From positions 15,383 to 22,340 of the forward strand of contig DGHE01000141.1 in assembly GCA_002392525.1 (NCBI GenBank): a stretch of DNA of 6,958 bases. The letters are read 5' to 3'. Positions 1 through 6,167 of this stretch are shown one piece after another. The notes beneath the pieces were generated by a model. The model was not told where the DNA came from. It saw only the letters and a list, made by a program, of their open reading frames with translations, and did not search any database. Source of the DNA: Bacteroidales bacterium UBA3856. GTDB lineage: Bacteria; Bacteroidota; Bacteroidia; Bacteroidales; UBA932. A program made the translations under genes and the position numbers. The first letter of the stretch is position 1; each line of letters starts with the position of its first letter.

Positions 1-189
1 ATCTTCGAGGAAAAGAAGAAAGAATACGAAGACCTCTTCTCCAACCCCTACCAGGCTGCGCAGAAGGGTTATATAGACGACGTCATCGAGCCGCGCAACA
101 CGCGTTTCCGCGTCATCCGCGCCCTGGAGCAGCTCGCCGGCAAACGACAAGAAATCCCTGCAAAGAAACATGACAACCTTCCTCTGTAA
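1..189 (+). CDS. mmdA: Acyl-CoA carboxyltransferase subunit of methylmalonyl-CoA decarboxylase / propionyl-CoA carboxylase (C-terminal end, 5' partial)
   Basis: Frame 1 is open from the first base to TAA at 187-189 and gives the last 62 residues of a protein that starts upstream of the window. The segment NPYQAAQKGYIDDVIEPRNT followed by an Arg-Ala-Leu helix is the typical C-terminus of the biotin-dependent carboxyltransferase family (PccB/MmdA), and the tail AKKHDNLPL is typical of Bacteroidota members. In this family the subunit moves the carboxyl group between (S)-methylmalonyl-CoA and carrier-bound biotin, in the cytoplasm. The genes that follow encode OadG-like, biotin-carrier and OadB-like subunits, which argues for the Na+-pumping decarboxylase rather than a stand-alone propionyl-CoA carboxylase. 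The catalytic crotonase-fold regions lie outside the window, so substrate choice cannot be read here. The last 20 bases overlap the next gene. Confidence 0.9.
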   Translation: MFEEKKKEYEDLFSNPYQAAQKGYIDDVIEPRNTRFRVIRALEQLAGKRQEIPAKKHDNLPL

Positions 190-571
190 TATCCTTCTTA
201 CGGCAGGCAGCGACCGCATGATGCAGACAGACCCCAACGGTCTTACGCTCACGCTCATCAGCGTGGGTGTAGTGTTTGCCGCTCTTATCGTACTGTATTT
301 CATATACAGTTTTTCCGGAGCACTGTTCTCCGGGAAATTCAAGCGCACTCCCAAGGCGCCCAAATCCACACCGGATGCAGAAGTAGCCGCCGCCATCGCC
401 CTCGCCCTTGACATGGAACAGGACGGAGACACGTACGCGGCCATCGCTGCGGCCATACACCTCTACCTCCACGACTCTGCCCACGACGTGGAACCCGGTA
501 TCGTGACCATCCGCCGCACCGAGTCGGCCTGGAACAACAAAGCATTAACATTCAGAAAATTACCAAGATAA
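170..571 (+). CDS. OadG-like small membrane subunit (gamma) of a Na+-translocating decarboxylase
   Basis: This 133-residue protein has one clear membrane segment at about residues 25-48 (LTLTLISVGVVFAALIVLYF and onward), then a basic stretch (KFKRTPKAPK), an Ala-rich helix (about 70-98) and a tail with the pattern ESAWNNKALTFRKLPR. One N-terminal membrane span with a cytoplasmic tail is the architecture of the gamma subunit (OadG/MmdD), which anchors the carboxyltransferase and carrier to the OadB pump. Position between the carboxyltransferase and carrier genes supports this better than sequence, since the family diverges quickly. The ATG at 170 lies inside the previous gene (20-base overlap, consistent with translational coupling). 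ATGs at 218 and 221 in the same frame would give a protein 16 or 17 residues shorter that keeps the membrane segment, so the start is uncertain. Confidence 0.8.
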   Translation: MTTFLCNILLTAGSDRMMQTDPNGLTLTLISVGVVFAALIVLYFIYSFSGALFSGKFKRTPKAPKSTPDAEVAAAIALALDMEQDGDTYAAIAAAIHLYLHDSAHDVEPGIVTIRRTESAWNNKALTFRKLPR

Positions 572-574
572 GCT

Positions 575-1000
575 ATGAAAGAGTATAAGTTCAAAATCAA
601 CGGAAAGGAATACAACGTAGCCATTGGCGAGGCCAGCGGCAAGATGCTTTCCGTGAACGTAAACGGCGCAGACTACGAGGTGGAGCTGGAGAACGCTCCG
701 GCTGCCGCATCGGCATCGGTCCAGGCACCTGTTGCCGCTCCGGCTGCTGCTCCTGCCGCCGCCCCCGCTGCCGCTCCTGCCGGCGCCGGGCAAACCATCA
801 AGTCGCCCCTTCCCGGCATCATCATCTCAGTGGATGTACAACAGGGCCAGGCCGTGAAACGCGGCCAGAAGGTAGCCGTCATAGAAGCCATGAAAATGGA
901 AAATGACATTCTGGCCGAGTGTGACGGTACCGTCACGGCCGTCCACGCCCGCAAGGGAGACTCCGTACTGGAAGGTGCAGACATTGTAACCATCGGCTAA
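575..1000 (+). CDS. mmdC: Biotin carboxyl carrier subunit of the decarboxylase
   Basis: The 141-residue protein has three parts. Residues 1-40 form a small strand-rich N-terminal region with the repeated pattern hydrophobic-N-G-x-x-Y. Residues 41-73 are a flexible linker almost entirely Ala and Pro. Residues 74-141 are a biotinyl domain. The biotin attachment motif EAMKMEN is at 104-110, so Lys107 should be biotinylated by biotin ligase; the flanking SPLPG (77-81) and the C-terminal GDSVLEGADIVTIG are typical of this fold. The carrier shuttles CO2 from the carboxyltransferase (mmdA) to the OadB-like pump. It begins 3 bases after the OadG-like gene, and its TAA shares its last base with the ATG of the next gene (TAATG), a sign of coupled translation. 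An acetyl-CoA carboxylase carrier (AccB) is possible on sequence alone but unlikely beside oadB. Confidence 0.93.
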   Translation: MKEYKFKINGKEYNVAIGEASGKMLSVNVNGADYEVELENAPAAASASVQAPVAAPAAAPAAAPAAAPAGAGQTIKSPLPGIIISVDVQQGQAVKRGQKVAVIEAMKMENDILAECDGTVTAVHARKGDSVLEGADIVTIG

Positions 1001-2160
1001 TGGAAACCATCTTAGACAGCCTGGCGCAATTCTGGCAGTTCACGGGCTTTGCCAACTGTACGTGGCAGCACGTGACCATGATTGTGATTGGCCTTATCTT
1101 CATCACGCTGGGAATCGTGAAGAAGTGGGAGCCGCTGCTGCTGGTTCCCATCGGCTTCGGTATTATCATCGGCAATATTCCCCTGTTCACAGATCCGGCC
1201 ACGGGCATGGGCCTGAAAATCGGCCTGTATGAGGAAGGGTCGGTGCTCAACATCCTGTACCACGGCGTACGCAATGGCTGGTATCCGCCGCTCATTTTCC
1301 TGGGCATCGGTGCCATGACCGACTTCAGCGCCCTTATCTCGCAGCCACGCCTCATCCTCATCGGAGCGGCGGCGCAACTGGGTATCTTCGGCGCCTATCT
1401 CCTGGCCCTGCAGCTGGGCTTCATGCCCAACGAGGCCGGTGCCATCGGCATCATCGGCGGGGCCGACGGTCCCACTGCCATCTTCCTCAGCTCCAAGCTT
1501 GCACCGGAGCTCATGGGCGCCATCGCGGTATCGGCCTACTCCTACATGGCCCTCGTTCCCGTGATCCAGAAGCCCATCATGCTACTCCTTACCACCAAGA
1601 AGGAGCGCCTCATCCGCATGAACAAGCCCCGCGTGGTGAGCCAGCGGGAGAAGATCATCTTCCCCATCGTGGGCTTCATCTGCACGGCGTTCATCGTGCC
1701 CAGCGGCCTGCCGCTCCTCGGCATGCTCTTTTTCGGCAACCTTCTTAAGGAGAGCGGCGTCACCAAACGCCTCGCCGCCACCGCAGGGGGGCCGCTCATC
1801 GACATCGTCACCACGCTCATCGGACTCACCGTGGGTGCATCTACGCAGGCCGATGTCTTCCTGAGCGGCCGAAGCGTCCTTATCTTCGGCCTGGGCCTTG
1901 CGTCCTTTGTGATTGCCACCACCTTTGGCGTGAGCTTCGTCAAGCTGATGAACCTGTTCCTGCCGGAGGGCAAGAAGATCAACCCGCTCATCGGCAATGC
2001 CGGCGTGTCGGCCGTTCCTGACGCCGCGCGCGTGTCGGAGACGGTGGGACTGGAGGCCGATCCTTCCAACCACCTCCTCACCCACGCCATGGCGCCCAAT
2101 GTGGCCGGCGTTATCGGGTCGGCCGTAGCGGCCGGTATCCTCCTCGGCTTCCTCGGATAG
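1000..2160 (+). CDS. oadB: Na+-translocating decarboxylase beta subunit (OadB/MmdB family)
   Basis: This 386-residue, strongly hydrophobic protein has many membrane segments and is the ion pump of the complex: it decarboxylates carboxybiotin and moves Na+ outward across the inner membrane. Family signatures are complete: GGADGPTAIF (153-162), SAYSYMALVP (178-187) and NPLIGNAGVSAVPDAAR (328-344). Compared from memory with the studied Klebsiella OadB, Asp156, Tyr182, Asn328, Gly332, Ser337 and Arg344 fall at the spacing of the residues reported as important for Na+ binding and transport (D203, Y229, N373, G377, S382, R389), so the pump should be active. Length is in the range of short OadB forms without a long N-terminal extension. 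OadB and MmdB cannot be told apart by sequence; the MmdA-type neighbour points to methylmalonyl-CoA as substrate. Confidence 0.95.
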   Translation: METILDSLAQFWQFTGFANCTWQHVTMIVIGLIFITLGIVKKWEPLLLVPIGFGIIIGNIPLFTDPATGMGLKIGLYEEGSVLNILYHGVRNGWYPPLIFLGIGAMTDFSALISQPRLILIGAAAQLGIFGAYLLALQLGFMPNEAGAIGIIGGADGPTAIFLSSKLAPELMGAIAVSAYSYMALVPVIQKPIMLLLTTKKERLIRMNKPRVVSQREKIIFPIVGFICTAFIVPSGLPLLGMLFFGNLLKESGVTKRLAATAGGPLIDIVTTLIGLTVGASTQADVFLSGRSVLIFGLGLASFVIATTFGVSFVKLMNLFLPEGKKINPLIGNAGVSAVPDAARVSETVGLEADPSNHLLTHAMAPNVAGVIGSAVAAGILLGFLG

Positions 2161-2166
2161 TTTTTA

Positions 2167-3438
2167 ATGAGAAGAGTTTCCTTAGTCTTTATATGCATTC
2201 TTTGGAGCCTTGGGCTCTCCGCGCAGGAGAAGCCCAAGACGGGATGGGTCTATACGCCCATGCCCAACCTGAGCTACAATACAGACCAGGGATTCAATCT
2301 GGGTGCGTTCTGCGACTTCTTCTACTATGGAGACGGAACGGTGTACCCCAACTTCCTGCATCATGCCGGGTTCTCGGCGGCGTTTGCCACCAAGGGCAGC
2401 TGGTTTGCACATTTCTACTATGAGTCGGTGGCGCTGGTGCCGGGGCTTCGCGTAAGTGCATCGGCCACCTACCGGGATTGCTATGCCAACAACTTTTACG
2501 GGTACAACGGCATTGCTTCGCCGTTTTTCCCGGAGCTGGAGCTCAACAAGAAAACGCGCACGGCCTGGTACACCAACCGGAGACGCTTTTTCCGGGCTGC
2601 GGCCGCCATGCAGGGCTCCGTTTCGGGGCATCTGCAATGGGTGGGAGGCCTGGTTTTCCGTCATGTGATGATGTCGGATTTCAACCTTAGGAACTATGAC
2701 TCCGGGAACAGTCTGTATCTAACCTACCGGTCGCTGGGCCTCATCAACGAGGACGAATTTGCCGGCGGTACTTCCCTGGAGCTGAAAGGAGGGCTTATCT
2801 ACGACACCCGTGACGTAGAGTTGTTCCCGTCCAAGGGCGTCTATGCAGAGGGACTTCTCATTGGCAATGCAGATCTTAAACAGTGGCACTACAACTACGT
2901 GCAGCTGTCGCTGCACTGGCGGCATTACCTTACCCTGGTTCCCCGGCGGCTCATCTTCGCCTATCATCTGGGACTGCAGCATACCCTCGCCGGAGAAGTG
3001 CCGTTTTACAATATCAATGAGCTGGCTACCATCCACTATGCCTATGAGGAGAATTCCGGGCTGGGCAGCCGCTACAGCATCCGCGGCTTCCGGTACAACC
3101 GAATTGCGGCGGCGGGCTACGCCTGGGGCAATGTGGAACTGCGCGTAATCCCGTTGAGCTTTGATTTATGGAAGCAGCACTTCGATATTGTGTTCAATCC
3201 GTTTGTGGATTTATCGGCCATCACGCGCAGCTACAGGCTGGAACAGCAGAAGTCGTCGCAGATGATGGACGGAACACAGACTTATCAGGATAAAAAACTG
3301 CCCGTCATGGCCAGTGCCGGCATGGGCGTCAAATTACACATGAACACTAACTTCATACTGTCGGTGGACTTCGGGAAGGCTTTCGACCCGCAGCTCAGCG
3401 ACTTTATGGTAGGTATGGCAACTACATATGTATTCTAA
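2167..3438 (+). CDS. Omp85-like (BamA/TamA family) outer-membrane beta-barrel protein without visible POTRA domains
   Basis: A 423-residue protein with an N-terminal signal peptide (residues 1 to about 19, basic MRR then a hydrophobic core, likely cleaved at LSA-Q). The rest alternates aromatic and polar residues as outer-membrane strands do and ends in ...TTYVF, the terminal-Phe signal used for barrel insertion. Omp85 hallmarks are GGLIYDTRDVELFPSKGVYAE (208-228, written as the family's YDTRD..P..G pattern), SIRGFRYNR (304-312, the conserved R-G-F/Y of the L6 loop) and GNVELR (321-326). The signal peptide runs almost directly into barrel sequence, leaving no room for POTRA repeats, so it is probably not the essential BamA. 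A role in transport or surface assembly is possible, but the substrate is unknown. It starts 6 bases after oadB and overlaps the next gene by 11 bases. Confidence 0.8.
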   Translation: MRRVSLVFICILWSLGLSAQEKPKTGWVYTPMPNLSYNTDQGFNLGAFCDFFYYGDGTVYPNFLHHAGFSAAFATKGSWFAHFYYESVALVPGLRVSASATYRDCYANNFYGYNGIASPFFPELELNKKTRTAWYTNRRRFFRAAAAMQGSVSGHLQWVGGLVFRHVMMSDFNLRNYDSGNSLYLTYRSLGLINEDEFAGGTSLELKGGLIYDTRDVELFPSKGVYAEGLLIGNADLKQWHYNYVQLSLHWRHYLTLVPRRLIFAYHLGLQHTLAGEVPFYNINELATIHYAYEENSGLGSRYSIRGFRYNRIAAAGYAWGNVELRVIPLSFDLWKQHFDIVFNPFVDLSAITRSYRLEQQKSSQMMDGTQTYQDKKLPVMASAGMGVKLHMNTNFILSVDFGKAFDPQLSDFMVGMATTYVF

Positions 3439-4738
3439 AACTATTCTCATTGCGGCCGCAGCGACGGTGCTCCTGACGACCACAGCCTTCCAGCCCAAAA
3501 ACGGCGGCATCCGCCGCAGTACGCCCGAGAAACAGGGCATGAGTTCCCAGCATCTGGCCCTTATTGACAGTGCCGTCAATGCCACCATCGCCGTCGGAGA
3601 CATTCCCGGCGCGGTCGTAGGCATCGTCCGTAACGGTCACCTTGTCTATGAAAAAGCCTTCGGGTACAAGTCTGTGTATCCGGAGAAAGAGCCCATGACC
3701 GTGGAGACCATGTTCGATCTCGCATCCGTTTCCAAGTGCGTAGGCACCACCCTTTCCTTCATGCAGCTCGTGGAGCAGGGAAAGGTGCGCCTGGTGGACA
3801 ACGTGAGTTACTACATTCCCGAATTCCAGCCCTGGGAAGACCCCGAGACCGGCGAGAAAGTAGAAATCACGGTGCAGAACCTCCTCACCCACTCGTCGGG
3901 TCTGGCAGCTTACCTGCCCAACACCAACGCGTACATCCAGGAGTTCGGCTGCGACAGCCCGGATTCGCTCATGATGTATATCTCCACACGCATCAAGCGC
4001 AACTTCCGCCCCGGTACCAGGCAGCTCTACAGTTGCCTCAACTTCATCACCCTGCAGAACATCCTGCAGCGTGTAACCGGTGAGCGCCTGTGCGACTACG
4101 CCCAGAAGAACGTGTTTGACGCCCTAGGCCTTCGCCACACTACCTACTTCCCGCTGGACTTCGGCCCGCTCAAGGAGAATCCCACGCTGGTACAGAACTA
4201 CTTTGCCGATGGCCTTGTCCCCGTCGGCAGGCCCGTCTGGAAGCCCGAACTTGTCGCGCTTTGCGCCCCCACCGAAATGCTCGCCGACAGCACTGTGCTC
4301 CTGGCGCAGGTCCACGACCCCACCGCCCGCCTCGCTAATGGCGGCAACTCCGGTAACGCCGGCGTCTTCTCCTGCGTGGAAGATCTCGCCGTCGTCTGCG
4401 CCGCGCTCCTGAACGGTGGCAGCTACAACGGTCACCGCATCCTGGGTCCCCAGACCGTCCGCAAGATGTTCGAAGTTCCGGGCACCGACGACCCCGCCGT
4501 TGCCCGTGCCCTGGGTTGGGATACCTACTACACCGGCCCCTACACCAGCGGTGACATCTTCGAACTGGACAACGTCCGCGGCCACACCGGCTATACGGGC
4601 ACCTCACTTATCCTGGACCCCGACACCAACACCGCTGTCATCATCCTGGCCCACCGCGTCCACCCGCATGACGAGGGTGCCACCGGCCGTCTCCGTGGCG
4701 TCGTGGCCTCCATCGCCGCTGCCTCCATCGGACGGTAA
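3428..4738 (+). CDS. Secreted serine hydrolase, beta-lactamase / DD-peptidase fold (class C-like)
   Basis: A 436-residue protein. Residues 1 to about 20 are a hydrophobic, Ala/Thr-rich signal sequence with no lipobox Cys, so it is probably periplasmic. The catalytic SxxK motif is S100-V-S-K103 within FDLASVSK, so Ser100 is the predicted nucleophile. HSSGL (155-159) is the conserved segment after it, Y201-S-C203 stands at the second motif, and H386-T-G388 is the third motif (KTG-like). Fold members include class C beta-lactamases, DD-carboxypeptidases, esterases and D-amino-acid peptidases; the sequence does not tell which, and general resistance should not be assumed. Cys203 sits where Asn is classical. 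The ATG lies inside the upstream barrel gene (11-base overlap), so the two are probably translated together. The final codons and stop fall in the left edge of a long inverted repeat. Confidence 0.88.
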   Translation: MYSKTILIAAAATVLLTTTAFQPKNGGIRRSTPEKQGMSSQHLALIDSAVNATIAVGDIPGAVVGIVRNGHLVYEKAFGYKSVYPEKEPMTVETMFDLASVSKCVGTTLSFMQLVEQGKVRLVDNVSYYIPEFQPWEDPETGEKVEITVQNLLTHSSGLAAYLPNTNAYIQEFGCDSPDSLMMYISTRIKRNFRPGTRQLYSCLNFITLQNILQRVTGERLCDYAQKNVFDALGLRHTTYFPLDFGPLKENPTLVQNYFADGLVPVGRPVWKPELVALCAPTEMLADSTVLLAQVHDPTARLANGGNSGNAGVFSCVEDLAVVCAALLNGGSYNGHRILGPQTVRKMFEVPGTDDPAVARALGWDTYYTGPYTSGDIFELDNVRGHTGYTGTSLILDPDTNTAVIILAHRVHPHDEGATGRLRGVVASIAAASIGR

Positions 4739-4739
4739 G

Positions 4740-4852
4740 TGCGTGGCGCTTAACAGGATACAATTCAATCACTTAGCACAACTGACGGGTATGTTTTTTG
4801 CACCCGTCAGTTGTGCTAAAGTTTTGTATTAGAATGACTTAAGCGCCACGCA
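4740..4852. repeat. Nested inverted repeat (about 113 bp) in the intergenic region
   Basis: The outer arms TGCGTGGCGCTTAA (4740-4753) and TTAAGCGCCACGCA (4839-4852) are perfect 14-bp reverse complements. Inside them the arms 4773-4790 and 4802-4819 are perfect 18-bp reverse complements around an 11-base loop. A shorter pair, ATACAA (4758-4763) and TTGTAT (4824-4829), lies between with unequal bulges of 4/9 and 9/4 bases. Outside, GACGG (4731-4735) and CCGTC (4859-4863) may extend the dyad into the last codons of the hydrolase gene. The whole could fold as one long cruciform or RNA structure. It could be a small palindromic repeat or MITE-like element, or a structured 3' end of the mRNA. I see no flanking target duplication and no encoded protein. 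Confidence 0.75.
4771..4826 (+). terminator. Possible intrinsic terminator: inner hairpin of the nested repeat
   Basis: The stem TTAGCACAACTGACGGGT (4773-4790) pairs perfectly with 4802-4819 over 18 bp, with loop ATGTTTTTTGC (4791-4801). ACT on the left and AGT on the right extend it if one base is bulged. The stem is followed by AAGTTTTG, with four T at 4822-4825, a short T tract. It lies 34 bases after the hydrolase stop and upstream of the ATPase promoter, where a terminator is expected. The stem is longer and the T tract shorter than usual for intrinsic terminators, so a mRNA-stabilising hairpin is an alternative. Confidence 0.55.
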
Positions 4853-4871
4853 AACGGCCCGTCGCAAAGCG

Positions 4872-4904
4872 AGGGACAAAACGTTTTTATTTCTTGTCCT
4901 TTTT
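4872..4904 (+). promoter_or_regulatory. Short dyad over the -33 region of the ATPase promoter (possible operator or weak terminator)
   Basis: GGACAA (4874-4879) is the exact reverse complement of TTGTCC (4894-4899), with 14 bases between them. One more A-T pair and a G-T pair (4872-4873 with 4900-4901) are possible. Five T follow at 4900-4904, so as RNA this is a weak stem plus T tract on the + strand. As DNA it brackets the expected -33 position of the promoter ending at 4915 and could be a protein binding site. A six-base dyad in AT-rich sequence can occur by chance. Confidence 0.25.
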
Positions 4905-4915
4905 CCCTATATTTG
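4885..4915 (+). promoter_or_regulatory. Bacteroidota-type promoter of the V/A-ATPase operon
   Basis: TATATTTG (4908-4915) matches the Bacteroidota sigma-ABfr -7 consensus TAnnTTTG at every defined base. At the usual 19-base spacing upstream lies TTTT (4885-4888) in a T-rich run, a partial match to the -33 element TTTG. Transcription would start near 4922 and leave a leader of about 26 bases before the ATG at 4948. The position, in the only sizeable gap and just ahead of the first ATPase gene, supports the call. Confidence 0.65.
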
Positions 4916-4947
4916 TAGGAAACGATAAACTAAACTATATTCTCTAT

Positions 4948-5547
4948 ATGGACAAACTCCAGGAACTGACCCAGAAGCTATATAATGAGGGTCTTTCGAA
5001 AGGAAAAGAAGAGGGCGAGGCCATTCTGGCCAAGGCTCAGGCCCAGGCTCAGGAAATTGTAGCGAAAGCACAGGAAGAGGCCAAGGCCATCATCGAAAAG
5101 GCGCAGAAAGAAGCTGCCGACTATAAAGTCAAAGTGGAAGGCGACGTAAAAATGGCGTCTACCCAGGCCCTGCAGGCAACGAAGGCCGGCATCGAGAGCC
5201 TCATCGTAGCCAAAGCCGTGGAGCCCGTCAAAAATGCCCTTACCCAGGAAACCTACCTCAAGGAAATCATCACCGCCGTAGCCAAGAACTTCAGCGCCCA
5301 GGAAAGCACAGACCTTTCCCTGGTCCTTCCCGAGAAACTGCAGAAAAGCCTGGAACCCTTCATCACCGCAGAACTCACAAAAACTCTTGGCAAAGGCGTA
5401 GAGACCACTTTCTCCAAGAAAGTGAACGCCGGCTTCAAGATCGGCCCGAAGGACGGCAGCTACTTCATCGACCTCACGGACGAGGCCTTCCAGGCACTCA
5501 TCGGCGAGTACCTGCGTCCTGCTACCAAGAAAATCCTGTTCGGCTAG
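4948..5547 (+). CDS. atpE: V/A-type ATP synthase subunit E (peripheral stalk)
   Basis: The 199-residue product begins MDKLQELTQKLYNEGLSKGK. Residues 1 to about 75 form a long charged helix rich in Ala, Glu, Gln and Lys (AQAQAQEIVAKAQEEAKAII and similar heptads), which is the coiled coil that pairs with subunit G/H in the stator. Residues from about 100 on form the globular domain that binds the top of the A/B hexamer; the segment FKIGPKDGSYFIDLTDEAFQ followed by ALIGEYLRP is typical of the C-terminal end. Length matches bacterial and archaeal E subunits (about 190-200). The frame is open further upstream to a TTG at 4894, but that codon lies ahead of the predicted promoter, so the ATG at 4948 is preferred. 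The gene leads the operon and ends 3 bases before the next start. Confidence 0.9.
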   Translation: MDKLQELTQKLYNEGLSKGKEEGEAILAKAQAQAQEIVAKAQEEAKAIIEKAQKEAADYKVKVEGDVKMASTQALQATKAGIESLIVAKAVEPVKNALTQETYLKEIITAVAKNFSAQESTDLSLVLPEKLQKSLEPFITAELTKTLGKGVETTFSKKVNAGFKIGPKDGSYFIDLTDEAFQALIGEYLRPATKKILFG

Positions 5548-5550
5548 GGC

Positions 5551-6156
5551 ATGGGTAACTTCGAGTACATCATCTCCAGCCTTCCCTTCCTCACCACGGA
5601 CTACAAGTACGCGGAGGGCCAGGGCTTCAGCCAGGTGATGCAGGAAATCCGGGAAAACCTCTCGGAGAAGGACGCCTCCGCCCTGGACTTCCTTCTCAGA
5701 GGATTCCAGGCCAGCGAACTCACCCCGGAGTTCTACACGCAGGCTCTGGAGCACCCCCAGCCCTTCATCCGGGAATACTTCCGCTTTGACCTCAACCTCA
5801 GAAACGCCAAGGTGCGCTATCTGAACCAGGCTCTGGGCCGTCCCCTCGAAACGGACGTCGTCACCCTCACGGAAGAAGAAGTGGAGTTCGAGGAAAAAAC
5901 CGCCGTGGAAACCGCCCTGGCCCTCGGAGACCTCCTCTCCCGCGAAAAAGAGCTGGACGAGATTGCCTGGGCAAAAATAGGCGCGCTGGAAACCTTCCAC
6001 TACTTTGACCTCACCGCCGTACTGGCCTACGTCGCCAAACTGCACATCGTAGACCGCTGGCTCATCCTGGACGAGGCCAAAGGCCGGGAACTCTTCAAAC
6101 AGCTTGTGAGCGAGGTGCGCGGCACCTTCAAAGGCGTGGAATACACAGAAAAATAA
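5551..6156 (+). CDS. DUF2764-type protein of the V/A-ATPase operon (possible subunit C equivalent)
   Basis: A soluble, acidic, mainly helical protein of 201 residues with no signal peptide or membrane span. From memory it matches the DUF2764 proteins placed between subunits E and A in Bacteroidota V/A-ATPase operons. In other bacteria that place is held by subunit C (AC39/d), which links the rotor shaft to the c-ring. Two segments resemble C-subunit patterns: REYFRFDLNLRNAKVRYLNQ (74-93), like the Asp-x-x-Asn-(L/I)-(R/K) helix, and FDLTAVLAYVAKLHIVDRWL (152-171), like the aLLAYLxxxExExxNLR helix. This similarity is by eye and is inference; the protein is shorter than a typical C subunit (about 330). 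It starts 3 bases after atpE and ends 11 bases before atpA, so it is surely part of the operon. Confidence 0.8.
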   Translation: MGNFEYIISSLPFLTTDYKYAEGQGFSQVMQEIRENLSEKDASALDFLLRGFQASELTPEFYTQALEHPQPFIREYFRFDLNLRNAKVRYLNQALGRPLETDVVTLTEEEVEFEEKTAVETALALGDLLSREKELDEIAWAKIGALETFHYFDLTAVLAYVAKLHIVDRWLILDEAKGRELFKQLVSEVRGTFKGVEYTEK

Positions 6157-6167
6157 AGACACGATAT

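Noticed and set aside
693..792. Repetitive Ala/Pro codons in the biotin carrier gene as a possible tandem DNA repeat
   Set aside because: Codons vary (GCT, GCC, CCG, CCT, CCC), so the repeat is at protein level: a flexible linker normal for biotin carriers of this complex.
1542..2237. A 231-codon open frame on the - strand opposite oadB
   Set aside because: It mirrors the clearly conserved OadB coding sequence, is rich in Arg, Pro, Ser and Thr as antisense frames often are, and has no motif I recognise.
4416..4832. A 138-codon + strand frame over the hydrolase 3' end and the palindrome
   Set aside because: It is an out-of-frame shadow of the hydrolase, Pro/Thr/Ser-rich, that runs by chance into the inverted repeat. 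No sign of a real start or family.
4878..4887. AAAACGTTTT, a 10-bp perfect palindrome near the ATPase promoter
   Set aside because: Too short and AT-rich to claim as an operator on its own; it lies within the spacer of the dyad already listed.
4894..4947. An upstream extension of subunit E starting from TTG at 4894
   Set aside because: It would begin upstream of the predicted promoter's transcription start near 4922, and the extra 18 residues are unlike subunit E; the ATG at 4948 gives the usual length.
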